Under the pieces are notes generated by a model, which made no database searches, had not been told where the DNA came from, and worked only from the letters and a program-made list of their open reading frames with translations. A stretch of DNA of 38,521 nt from Chloroflexota bacterium (GTDB taxonomy: Bacteria > Chloroflexota > Anaerolineae > UBA4142), in NCBI GenBank assembly GCA_016223105.1, contig JACRPR010000140.1, forward strand, positions 5,095-43,615, read 5' to 3'. Every line of letters begins with the position of its first letter. Positions within the stretch are counted from its first letter, which is position 1. Below, in pieces: positions 23,147-31,472 of this stretch. A program made the translations under genes and the position numbers.

Positions 23147-24136
23147 TCAAAACAAATGTGCTTCAATCAAGCGCGCGGCGTCGCCTGGCGCGTTGACGAT
23201 CACTTGTTGCACGTCCGCGATTTCGCGCGCGCGCGATGCGACCTGGTCGGCGTCTTTGGATTCACAGATCAAATGCACGTTCGGTCCGGCGTCGAGCGTA
23301 AAGTACACCGCGAGTCCATCGGCGCGCCACGCGCGCGCCGCGTCGATCACGCGCACCATTCCCGGCGACCAATAAAAAATCGGCGGGCGCGAGGTCATCG
23401 CGATCAAATGCAATTCGACCGCGTCCTCTTCTATCGCGGGACCGAGCAAAGCCAGGTCGCGCGCGCGGATCGCGTGGCGGACGCGATGAAAGCGCGCGGG
23501 CAAATTATTTTGCCGCGTGAGCAAAAATGGACTGGTGTGCGCGATGCTATGTCCGTCGCTCGATCCAACTTTTTTTTCTTCCGCGCTAACGATCGCGATC
23601 ACATCGCGCAAATCCCAGTGTGCCGGCGCGGCGAGTGAATACGCGTACGAAGCATTGCCACCGTGCCCGGCGATCCATTCGACAAAACCGCCGGGAATCG
23701 AGCGGCACGCGGAACCGGAACCCAGACGCGCGAGCATCGAGAGATCGCGCTCGCTCAATTCCAACCCGGCGGCGCGCGTTGCGGCGAGCGATAACGCGGC
23801 GAACGCGCTCGCGCTCGAGGCGATGCCCGCGCCCATCGGAAAATTATTTTGCGATTGCACGCGCGCGCGCGTTTCGATTTTTGCGATCGCGCGCACGCGG
23901 TCGAGGTGCGCGATCACGCGATCCCGCGCCGCGCCCTGCGCTTCGTTTTCGCCGATCACGATTTGATCGGCGTTGATCTGCGCGTCGAACGCGACGGTCG
24001 TCGTCGTGAACGCGTGATCGAGATTCATCGAGAGATTGTCGTTGAGCGGAATGCGGAGCGCGTTATTGCGATTGCCCCAGTACTTGATGAATGCGATATT
24101 ACTTTTTGCTTCGGCGGTGGCTTTTTGACTTGCCAT
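23147..24136 (-). CDS. mvaD: Diphosphomevalonate/phosphomevalonate decarboxylase family enzyme
   Basis: A GHMP-superfamily enzyme of isoprenoid synthesis that decarboxylates a mevalonate phosphate. The 329-residue product has NIAFIKYWGNRN near the N-terminus, the GAGIASSASAFAALSLA phosphate loop, GSGSACRSIPGGFVEW and the C-terminal catalytic LDAGPNVH. Chloroflexota (Roseiflexus) are known to use a phosphomevalonate-specific decarboxylase of this family, so the substrate could be mevalonate-5-phosphate rather than the diphosphate. The ATG at 24136 gives the family-like N-terminus; the upstream frame extension has no family match. Confidence 0.88.
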   Translation of the reverse strand: MASQKATAEAKSNIAFIKYWGNRNNALRIPLNDNLSMNLDHAFTTTTVAFDAQINADQIVIGENEAQGAARDRVIAHLDRVRAIAKIETRARVQSQNNFPMGAGIASSASAFAALSLAATRAAGLELSERDLSMLARLGSGSACRSIPGGFVEWIAGHGGNASYAYSLAAPAHWDLRDVIAIVSAEEKKVGSSDGHSIAHTSPFLLTRQNNLPARFHRVRHAIRARDLALLGPAIEEDAVELHLIAMTSRPPIFYWSPGMVRVIDAARAWRADGLAVYFTLDAGPNVHLICESKDADQVASRAREIADVQQVIVNAPGDAARLIEAHLF

Positions 24137-24219
24137 TGATCTATTCAACCTCTTGCGATATTCTATCGTAAGTATACCACGAACATTCACACGGTCAAGA
24201 AAACTACCAAAACTCAATA

Positions 24220-24248
24220 TTGACAATGGATTGTTTTTCGAGTATATT
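24220..24248 (+). promoter_or_regulatory. Promoter of the LacI-type regulator
   Basis: TTGACA, a 17-base spacer and TATATT (24243-24248). The -10 hexamer runs into the operator at 24247-24268, so repressor binding would block RNA polymerase. Confidence 0.8.
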
Positions 24249-24268
24249 TAAGAAAACGTTTTCTTAAA
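24247..24268. promoter_or_regulatory. LacI-family operator O1 (autoregulatory)
   Basis: A perfect 22-bp palindrome centred at 24257/24258 with core AAGAAAACGTTTTCTT and the central CG typical of LacI-family sites. It overlaps the regulator's own promoter. Confidence 0.9.
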
Positions 24269-24276
24269 CATAGCCT

Positions 24277-25302
24277 ATGCCGACTGATATTCGAAGCATT
24301 GCCAAACATCTTGGACTATCCGTTTCAACTGTATCCAAAGCGTTGAACGGCTACGATAGCGTATCAGAAACGACACGCAAGCGGATCATCCAAGTTGCCC
24401 GCAAGTACAACTACTACCCTAGTCGCGCCGCGCGTAGTTTGCGGAACAACAAAACAGAAAAAATTGGGCTCGTTTTATGCACGAACACGCCGCTTTCCAA
24501 TCGGTCGAGTGAGTACTATTTTGAAATCATTCGCGGCGCGGCAACTGCGGCTGAGAGCAAGGGCTATAACTTGGTTCTCTATCTTACTGTGGGTAGCCAG
24601 TTGGATCGTTTGATGAATGTCTGCCGCTCGCGCGATGTGGATTGTCTGATCCTCATGCTTGGCACCGGGGATTTGAATAGTCCGGTGAATTTATTAATCA
24701 AAGAAAAAATTCCCTTCCTCGTGCTGAACAAACATCCCAAGCATTTGAATGTGGCATATATTGTTTCCGATCATGAAAAAGGCGCCAAAGATGCGGTAAA
24801 ACACCTTATCAAATTAGGGCATCAGCGAATTGCTTATCTCGGTCGCGAGGATGATCCGGAAACCAGCGGTGACCGATTGGCAGGGTATCGCCAAGCCCTG
24901 CTCGATCACGGCATCGCGTTCGACGAATCTCTGGTTGCATTGGCTTCCTCCCAACCGAATACTGCACATCACGCGATGAAAGAACTATTGGAGCAACCGC
25001 TTCGTCCCACAGCTGTTTTTGCATACAGCGATGCCTGGGCTATTGAAGCACTCCGTGCCATTTCTGAGTGCGGACTAGTCGTTCCGAAAGATATTTCAGT
25101 GGTTGGGTTCGACGATCTTCGCGCCTCTTCCGTAACAACTCCACCCTTGACAACAGTGCGGCAACATCTGACCGAATTGGGAAAACAAGCCATTGAAGCA
25201 CTTTTGCAACAATTAGACGACAACTCGCAATCGCCCATTCAACGCACAATCCCCGCCGAGTTGATTGAGCGACAGTCCACTGCGAGCCCTCCTCAGCGAT
25301 AA
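24277..25302 (+). CDS. LacI-family transcriptional regulator
   Basis: The 341-residue product has an N-terminal helix-turn-helix (DIRSIAKHLGLSVSTVSKALNG, 4-25), a hinge helix (YYPSRAARSLRNNKT) and a periplasmic-binding-like effector domain with DHEKGAKDAVKHLIKLGHQRIAYLGR and VVGFDDLRASSVTTPPLTTVRQ. It is probably a sugar-responsive repressor of itself and of the transporter operon, which share the palindromic site. The effector is unknown. Confidence 0.95.
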   Translation: MPTDIRSIAKHLGLSVSTVSKALNGYDSVSETTRKRIIQVARKYNYYPSRAARSLRNNKTEKIGLVLCTNTPLSNRSSEYYFEIIRGAATAAESKGYNLVLYLTVGSQLDRLMNVCRSRDVDCLILMLGTGDLNSPVNLLIKEKIPFLVLNKHPKHLNVAYIVSDHEKGAKDAVKHLIKLGHQRIAYLGREDDPETSGDRLAGYRQALLDHGIAFDESLVALASSQPNTAHHAMKELLEQPLRPTAVFAYSDAWAIEALRAISECGLVVPKDISVVGFDDLRASSVTTPPLTTVRQHLTELGKQAIEALLQQLDDNSQSPIQRTIPAELIERQSTASPPQR

Positions 25303-25339
25303 ACATTGCACGTGATCTTGCCAAACCTATTTTTTTGTC

Positions 25340-25365
25340 AATTAAAGAAAACGTTTTCTTTAATT
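25340..25365. promoter_or_regulatory. LacI-family operator O2 of the transporter operon
   Basis: A perfect 26-bp palindrome centred at 25352/25353 with the same AAGAAAACGTTTTCTT core as O1, 38 bases past the regulator stop. A TTGCCA with ATTAAA 17 bases later could be the promoter but is a poor match. Confidence 0.9.
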
Positions 25366-25463
25366 AAGTCAAGTAGGAGGTGGTGACCCAGGCAAACGTC
25401 AAAATGAAGATTTCATTCGCACGGAAAAATTGGATTTCGCAATTTGTCTCAAAGGAGGAGACG

Positions 25464-26879
25464 ATGTTCCGACTCACAAAAATTCTACTGTTCATCGGAT
25501 TGCTGGCGACCATTGCCGTGGCATGTTCCCCGGCCACTCCAGCCGCGACATCCCCCACAGCGAAGGCGACCGACAAGCCCAGCGCAACTGGGGCAACTCA
25601 AGCCCCAACATCGGCACCTGCCAAGTCTGGAGATGTTAAATTAACCATGTGGTTCATGGGCGCGGATAGCCCGGGACAAAAGCAGTTCAGCAAGGAAGCC
25701 GCCGACAAGTTCAAAGAAGCCACTGGCGTCACTGTCGTTCCCGAAACGGTCAGTTGGGCCGATGCAAGCAGAAAAATCGCGACGGCCATGGCCGCTGGCG
25801 AAGGACCGGATGTCACCATGATCGGTAGCGGCGAGGTCCCAGCCGACTACCAGAGCTTGTTGGATCTCACCGACGAGTTTGGCAAGACTCTCCCACCCAC
25901 ATCCGCGTTCGTCGCCGGCTCGGTTGATGCACAGAGTTACGCTAATCGCGTCTATGCGGTCCCGTACCAGGGACAATTCCGTTCCCAAGCCTATCGCAAA
26001 GACCTCTGGAGCGAAGCAGGTCTGCCCAATGGTCCAACGACTTGGGCGGAATTGCGCGATGGGGCGCTAAAGATCAAAAAGGCGCATCCTGAACTCGATT
26101 CGACATTGGGCATGCGCGGCCAAGGCGTCGAGCAATATGCCGCTTCAATGCTGTGGCAAAACTGCGGCGACGTAATCTCGGAAGATGGTAAAAAGGCGAC
26201 CTTGAACGATCCAAAAAATGTCGCAGCCATCAAATTCTTTGCCGACATGGTGGCGAAAGATGGGACGTTTGGGCTGAAAAATTCCGAATGGGCGATCGCG
26301 GACGTGGGCGCGCGCTATTGGGCTGGTAATCTCAGCTGGACCTGGTTCGCCAACACTTGGGTGCAGTATGCAAGTAAGCCCGAGCAGATTACTGCACTAC
26401 AACCCAAGACGGGCTACCTTCCTGCACTCATCGGCAACAACGGATGCCAGACCATGTTCGCTCCGATCGCTAATGGAATGGGGATTTTCAAGTGGACTAA
26501 GCAGCCCGCTGCCGCAAAAGCATGGGTGGCTTTTCTCTTGCAACCAGATATGCAAGCGTTGTACTATAAACTTTTGGGACAGCTTCCCGTTTTGACCAGT
26601 GTCTACGACCACCCGGACGTCAAAGCGGGTGGAGCCGGGACCTGGTTGCCCTTCGCCAAGTTTAACAAACCATACACCCTGCATCCCGCCATGTCTCAAG
26701 TGGCGTTGCTGATCGGACAGATCATTCCCCCCATCTACGCTGCCGGCATTGACAAAAGCTATAACGACACGACCGTTCAAAAGATCTTGGACGATCTGAA
26801 CGTTAAGGCCCAAGCCATTGTGGACAAGAACCCACCGCCGCCGGGCTATAGCAATCCATGGCCCAAGCCAGTGAAGTAG
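25464..26879 (+). CDS. ABC sugar transporter substrate-binding lipoprotein
   Basis: The 471-residue family 1-type extracellular binding protein has a signal peptide (FRLTKILLFIGLLATIAVAC) ending in the lipobox AVAC, so the mature protein is anchored through Cys. A Thr/Ala/Pro linker and the binding fold follow (VKLTMWFMGADSPGQKQF, AGEGPDVTMIGSGEVP, YANRVYAVPYQGQF). The start is the ATG at 25464 with AAGGAGGAG upstream. A second ribosome site (AGGAGG at about 25375) and in-frame GTG codons just after it could add about 28 residues, but that would disrupt the signal peptide. The ligand is probably an oligosaccharide. Confidence 0.93.
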   Translation: MFRLTKILLFIGLLATIAVACSPATPAATSPTAKATDKPSATGATQAPTSAPAKSGDVKLTMWFMGADSPGQKQFSKEAADKFKEATGVTVVPETVSWADASRKIATAMAAGEGPDVTMIGSGEVPADYQSLLDLTDEFGKTLPPTSAFVAGSVDAQSYANRVYAVPYQGQFRSQAYRKDLWSEAGLPNGPTTWAELRDGALKIKKAHPELDSTLGMRGQGVEQYAASMLWQNCGDVISEDGKKATLNDPKNVAAIKFFADMVAKDGTFGLKNSEWAIADVGARYWAGNLSWTWFANTWVQYASKPEQITALQPKTGYLPALIGNNGCQTMFAPIANGMGIFKWTKQPAAAKAWVAFLLQPDMQALYYKLLGQLPVLTSVYDHPDVKAGGAGTWLPFAKFNKPYTLHPAMSQVALLIGQIIPPIYAAGIDKSYNDTTVQKILDDLNVKAQAIVDKNPPPPGYSNPWPKPVK

Positions 26880-26901
26880 GTTTCTTCTTCACAACACGAA
26901 A

Positions 26902-26931
26902 GTAAGGGTTGGCTACCATGCCAACCCTTAC
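26902..26931 (+). promoter_or_regulatory. Intercistronic stem-loop after the binding-protein gene
   Basis: GTAAGGGTTGGC pairs perfectly with GCCAACCCTTAC (12 bp) across TACCAT. No T tract follows. Such structures protect the upstream mRNA and give more binding protein than permease, as between malE and malF. That role is inferred here. Confidence 0.7.
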
Positions 26932-26993
26932 CCAGTTAGGTGTAAGTGTGTCGCAGTCTTTCAAGGATCGATGCTTAAGGGAGATTGAGAGGT

Positions 26994-29015
26994 ATGGCAG
27001 TGAAAACAATCCCGAATCTGAATCGGAAGAATGATCCAGGTGGACGGTTCTCAAGCGCATTGCGTCATGGCTGGCGACGTCATCGTCTTGCCTATGGCAT
27101 GCTTTTACCTGCGGTTCTCGCAATCGTTGTGGTTCTTCTTATTCCTATGCTTTGGGCTGTGCGGGTCAGTTTTCATAGGTACGACAGCTCAACCCTCAGC
27201 TTGCCCATTTGGGACGCGCCATTTGTCGCGATGGAAAACTATGTGCGTTCATTGCAGAGCATGAATTTGGATTTCATGAACTCCATGCAGGTGACCATTT
27301 CGTTTGTAATCATCACTCTGATTGCAAGTGTTGTGTTGGGACTTGGCGCGGCGCTCGTGGGCAACAGCCGGTTTCGTGGGCAGACTGTTTTCAGGGGAAT
27401 TATGCTCATCCCGTTTATTCTGCCCGGCGTAGTTTCGCTGACCACCTTTCGCTTCATGTTGTTGAGCGATGGAATCATCAATAAAATCCTGTTACTCCTC
27501 GGAATAATCCAAGAGCCGATATTCTGGCTGGCAGGGGCAAATTCATTTTGGGCAATCATCATCGGTGGAGTCTGGACGCGTTTTCCGCTTTTCTTCTTGA
27601 CGTTTCTTGCCGCGCTTCAAGCGATTCCGGTCGATCTATTTGAAGCGGCGGAAATGGACGGCGCGAGCGAGTGGGATAAATTTCGTTTCATCACCGTGCC
27701 TTACTTGCGCGGAATTGGCACGATCCTCATCTTGATGACGGTTCTCTGGGCATACAACAATTACATGATCCCGTTCGTGATGCTGGGTGGTGGCTATTAT
27801 CAGGTACCACCGCCCGCCGCGTTACTTTCCGTAGACATCTTGAAAATATCTTTTGCCAATCTCGAATTTTCATATGGCGCAGCCCAGTCAATCATCATGA
27901 CGATCTTGGCTCTCATCTTCGTCGTCATCTACTTGGCTTGGACACAACCGCAAGAGATTGAAGGGGCAGTGCAATCCGAGTCGCGCACGCATTCGTTCCT
28001 GCGGTTTTTAATCCTGTGCGGTATCACCCTCATGTCGCTGGCGGGGTTAGGTGTTATCTTGGGCGACTATTTGCTCAAGATTGGGGGAGTGCTATTCAGT
28101 GTCGTTTTTCTCATTTTCGCAATTCGGCTGGCGCTTGCACTCGGAGAACGCGTGGTAGTACGCGTCCTTAAATACCTAGGAATGGGCTTTTCCCTCTTGC
28201 TCGTCCTGTTTCCGGTGTATTGGCTCGTCACCTGTTCGCTCAAAGGTGAATCTGAAATTCGTCAGGCGACCTGGTTTCCCATCACGCTTGAATGGGGCAA
28301 CTATGTCAAAGTGTGGGACCAAGCCCCGCTCGGTCAGTTTTTCCTGAACAGCATTCTCGTTTCGACGGCAGCGATGCTTCTGTCGGTGTTCTGTGCCACG
28401 CTTGCCGGTTATGCCTTTAGTCGTTTCCGTTTCCCCGGTCGCGATGCGTTTGGATTTGGGGTCTTGGTCGCGCAGGCATTCCCTCACGTATTATTCTTGT
28501 TGCCCTACTTTTTGATCTTTTCGTTTCTCCAACGCACTCCGCTCTTTCGAGATGTGTTGGGCATCAAGTTCATCGGGCAAGATGTGTACTGGGGCAACAT
28601 CCTGTTATTGATCCTGACGTACACAGCATTTGTTCTGCCTTTTACGCTGTGGCTGATGCGCGGTTTTACCGATAGCATTCCGCGCGATCTCGAAGAATCC
28701 GCGGAGGTGGATGGGGCGAGTCGCATTCAAGCATTGTGGCGAATCATTCTGCCGATTGCGCTACCTGGTATTGCGACGGTGGCGATTCTTGCTTTCAACC
28801 TGGGATGGAACGAAGTGCTCTTTTCTTCGGTGCTCACCAATCCAGCCACACGCACATTGGCATTGGGTATTCAAGATTATCGCACCGATCTGGATGTATT
28901 GTGGAGTTTGACGATGGCGGCAGGTGTTTTGATTTCTGCGCCGGTGGTTGTGTTCTTCACCGCGCTACAGCGCTATATGGTTTCCGGCTTGACTGCCGGC
29001 GCGGTCAAGGGTTAA
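26994..29015 (+). CDS. Fused two-domain ABC sugar permease (MalF-like plus MalG-like)
   Basis: One 673-residue polypeptide carries both membrane subunits normally encoded separately. Domain 1 (about 30-320) has the EAA loop EAAEMDGASEWDKFRFITVPYLRGI (217-241), and domain 2 (about 400-673) has EESAEVDGASRIQALWRIILPIALPGI (568-594). Each EAA loop docks one ATPase. A linker with two additional hydrophobic segments (336-360 and 363-385) joins them, making it possible for both domains to be correctly oriented. The ATG at 26994 has GAGAGG upstream. No ATPase gene is in the cluster, so a shared ATPase elsewhere is likely. Confidence 0.92.
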   Translation: MAVKTIPNLNRKNDPGGRFSSALRHGWRRHRLAYGMLLPAVLAIVVVLLIPMLWAVRVSFHRYDSSTLSLPIWDAPFVAMENYVRSLQSMNLDFMNSMQVTISFVIITLIASVVLGLGAALVGNSRFRGQTVFRGIMLIPFILPGVVSLTTFRFMLLSDGIINKILLLLGIIQEPIFWLAGANSFWAIIIGGVWTRFPLFFLTFLAALQAIPVDLFEAAEMDGASEWDKFRFITVPYLRGIGTILILMTVLWAYNNYMIPFVMLGGGYYQVPPPAALLSVDILKISFANLEFSYGAAQSIIMTILALIFVVIYLAWTQPQEIEGAVQSESRTHSFLRFLILCGITLMSLAGLGVILGDYLLKIGGVLFSVVFLIFAIRLALALGERVVVRVLKYLGMGFSLLLVLFPVYWLVTCSLKGESEIRQATWFPITLEWGNYVKVWDQAPLGQFFLNSILVSTAAMLLSVFCATLAGYAFSRFRFPGRDAFGFGVLVAQAFPHVLFLLPYFLIFSFLQRTPLFRDVLGIKFIGQDVYWGNILLLILTYTAFVLPFTLWLMRGFTDSIPRDLEESAEVDGASRIQALWRIILPIALPGIATVAILAFNLGWNEVLFSSVLTNPATRTLALGIQDYRTDLDVLWSLTMAAGVLISAPVVVFFTALQRYMVSGLTAGAVKG

Positions 29016-29050
29016 TAAAGTCCAAGCAACGTTGTCGAGGAGAATAGTTA

Positions 29051-30631
29051 ATGAAGTCACTCGTTCTGAGCGAATTGTCCATCGAGCAAAAAATTGGGCA
29101 AATGCTTTTAGCGCGACCGCCCATCAACAAAAAAGACAAAGCGTACATCCATGACCTCATCAAGAATCATGCGCTGGGCGGAATTCATGGCACGGGCAAG
29201 TACCGCCGCTTTGATTCCGACTTGGAAGGCGATGAACGAGATGAGGTCAGAGAATACAATGAAATAGCCGATTACCCACTTTTAATTTGCGAAGACATGG
29301 AGTTTGGTTATGCGCGTGGCGAAATCCAACTTCCTCCACCATTGGCGATTGCCAGCACCGGCTCTGAAAAGCTATCTTATGAGTTTGGACGGATTACCGC
29401 GATTGAAGCGCGGTCCGCCGGTTACAACACCGTGTTTGGCCCGCTCATGGATATCGCGATGAATCCACGTTCATCGTGTTTAGGTCCGCGGACTTTTGGC
29501 AACAACAAAGAACTCGTCGCGCGTATGGCGACCGCCGCGATCAAAGGGTATCAAGACCAAGGTATGGTGGTCGCGGCGAAACATTACCCGGGATTTGGCG
29601 AGTCGCATGTGGATTCGCATATGGGTATGGTTTACTTGAGCGGAGATGAAAATAGTCTCATCGAAAGAGAGCTCTACCCGTACATCCGCGCGATACAAGA
29701 AGCCGATCTCTCCGGCGTGATGGTCGGGCATATCATGGTGCCTAAAATTGACGCACACTATCCCGCATCGCTGTCCCCCAGGTTGATAGGACTATTAAGG
29801 CAAATCGGTTTCAACGGATTAATTATGACCGATTCATTTTCGATGGTTGGCGTAACCAATCTGTTCGGAATGGAAGAGTGTCATCGGTTAGCGATGATGG
29901 CGGGGAACGACATGGTGATGACGAATTACCGGATTGGGGCGCAAACCGCGTACGAGTACATGCTCAAAGCGTATCAAGATGGATGTATTTCCGAATGCCA
30001 AATTGACGCGGCGGTAACGCGAGTGATTGCCGCGCAGAATCGCACGCTGAAAAAACCAACCCAGACGACGATTACACAGAGAGAAAAAGACGCGGCAGAA
30101 AAAATGGCAAAGCGCGCAATCGCAGTAACGTTGAATCAGGTTGACAGCGCGGCGATTGATGTAAACCAAAAACATTTGTTTATCATCGAACAAGGCAATC
30201 CATTTATTCATCCCGAATCCGGGAAACTGTATCATGAAATGAATGGTTTGGATGTCGCGGTCCGGGTACTGAAAGAAAAATTTGCCAACTCTGACTTTGT
30301 AGAGATGGATGAGTTTCCGAGCAAAGTTGAAATAGAGTACGTGTTGAACCAGACCATTCCATATGATCGCGTCGTTATGGTAACGTTCAATAAATCACTG
30401 TCGTACATGGGATCATCCGATCTCACCAACAGACAACTCGCTTTTATGGAGGCAATTTCTCACAAGCTCGTAGCAGTCCTGCTCTTCGGCAATCCTTATG
30501 CCGCGCGGCAATTTATCCCCGTGCCAAGGTTAATTTACGGATTTGATAACGCGCTGTGTCAAACTTTTGCCGTGAAAACATTGACAGGCGAACACATCCC
30601 GAGTGGGCACTTGCCCGTTTGTGTAAAATAG
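29051..30631 (+). CDS. Glycoside hydrolase family 3 enzyme (NagZ-like, His acid/base)
   Basis: The 526-residue product has the NagZ-type GH3 TIM barrel with KHYPGFGESHVDSH (177-190). Asp188 and His190 make the Asp-His acid/base dyad. Asp261 in GLIMTDSFSM is the nucleophile. The second, alpha/beta domain follows (HLFIIEQGNPF...VAVLLFGNPYAA, ending SGHLPVCVK). No signal peptide is present, so it acts in the cytosol on imported sugar. GH3 enzymes of this His type can act as phosphorylases. GGAG lies about 10 bases before the ATG. Confidence 0.88.
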   Translation: MKSLVLSELSIEQKIGQMLLARPPINKKDKAYIHDLIKNHALGGIHGTGKYRRFDSDLEGDERDEVREYNEIADYPLLICEDMEFGYARGEIQLPPPLAIASTGSEKLSYEFGRITAIEARSAGYNTVFGPLMDIAMNPRSSCLGPRTFGNNKELVARMATAAIKGYQDQGMVVAAKHYPGFGESHVDSHMGMVYLSGDENSLIERELYPYIRAIQEADLSGVMVGHIMVPKIDAHYPASLSPRLIGLLRQIGFNGLIMTDSFSMVGVTNLFGMEECHRLAMMAGNDMVMTNYRIGAQTAYEYMLKAYQDGCISECQIDAAVTRVIAAQNRTLKKPTQTTITQREKDAAEKMAKRAIAVTLNQVDSAAIDVNQKHLFIIEQGNPFIHPESGKLYHEMNGLDVAVRVLKEKFANSDFVEMDEFPSKVEIEYVLNQTIPYDRVVMVTFNKSLSYMGSSDLTNRQLAFMEAISHKLVAVLLFGNPYAARQFIPVPRLIYGFDNALCQTFAVKTLTGEHIPSGHLPVCVK

Positions 30632-30663
30632 TTGGGTGGAGAGTATCAATCAGGGAGAATCAG

Positions 30664-31398
30664 ATGGGATTACGCGCGGTCATCTTTGATCTCGATGGAG
30701 TGATTACCGACACCTCTCGATTTCATTACTTGTGTTGGAAAAAACTAGCCGACCAACATCGCATCTTTTTCGACGAAGAGTTCAATGAGCGATTCAAAGG
30801 CGTGTCGCGTAAAGATTGTGTCCGAATGCTTTTTCCTGAAATCAAAGACGATGTGCAGTTGCACGAATTGGCGGAGCAGAAAAATCGCTATTACGTAGAG
30901 ATGATCCGGCAGATCACCCCGGCGGATCTGTTTGATGGCACAAGAGAATTATTGTGCGAATTGCACGAACACGGAATCAAAACAGCAATCGGATCGGCGA
31001 GCAAAAACACCCTGCTTGTGCTACAGAAACTCGAAATCGCGCATTGGTTCGACGCCATAGCAGACGGCACCGAGGTCGCGCACAGCAAACCCGCGCCGGA
31101 TGTGTTCGAGTTGTGCGCCCGCAAGTTGCGCGTGGCTTGCTCCCAGTGTGTGGTCGTCGAAGATGCCCAAGCCGGAATTCAAGCGGCACACGCCGCCGGT
31201 ATGACTGCCGTAGGTGTGGGCTCAAGAGACTTGTTGCCCGAGGCAGACTGGGTGGTCAATTCAGTACGGGATGTGGATTTGGAGCTATTGAACCGTTTGG
31301 TTTTGGAAAACCAGAGATTAAGGGCGGGCGAAGATAAGAAGGGAAGACAAGTCGGCGACACCGGAGGCGATCATTGGGTCGTGTGCCGATTCAAATAG
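30664..31398 (+). CDS. Beta-phosphoglucomutase-like HAD enzyme
   Basis: The 244-residue HAD protein has the nucleophile Asp9 and acid/base Asp11 (VIFDLDGVITDTSRFH), a cap helical domain, the TAIGSASKN motif, SKPAPDVF and VVEDAQAGIQAA. It most resembles beta-phosphoglucomutases, which turn beta-glucose-1-phosphate into glucose-6-phosphate. The C-terminal tail (about 225-244, LRAGEDKKGRQVGDTGG) is outside the fold. GGGAG precedes the ATG. It is the last gene of the sugar operon. Confidence 0.88.
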   Translation: MGLRAVIFDLDGVITDTSRFHYLCWKKLADQHRIFFDEEFNERFKGVSRKDCVRMLFPEIKDDVQLHELAEQKNRYYVEMIRQITPADLFDGTRELLCELHEHGIKTAIGSASKNTLLVLQKLEIAHWFDAIADGTEVAHSKPAPDVFELCARKLRVACSQCVVVEDAQAGIQAAHAAGMTAVGVGSRDLLPEADWVVNSVRDVDLELLNRLVLENQRLRAGEDKKGRQVGDTGGDHWVVCRFK

Positions 31399-31418
31399 AT
31401 TAATTTGTTTAGAAAAAG

Positions 31419-31455
31419 CAATCCACACTGTTTTCAGGCGTGGATTGGTTTTTTT
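31419..31455 (+). terminator. Terminator of the sugar operon
   Basis: CAATCCAC (31419-31426) pairs with GTGGATTG (31440-31447) and is followed by GTTTTTTTAT. Confidence 0.75.
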
Positions 31456-31472
31456 ATTCCTCAATCCATCCC

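Noticed and set aside
23147-24226. Decarboxylase start at 24226 giving 359 residues
   Set aside because: The extra 30 residues have no family counterpart, and the ATG at 24136 gives the expected N-terminus.
26902-26931. Stem-loop as a transcription terminator
   Set aside because: No T tract follows and the next genes belong to the same pathway.
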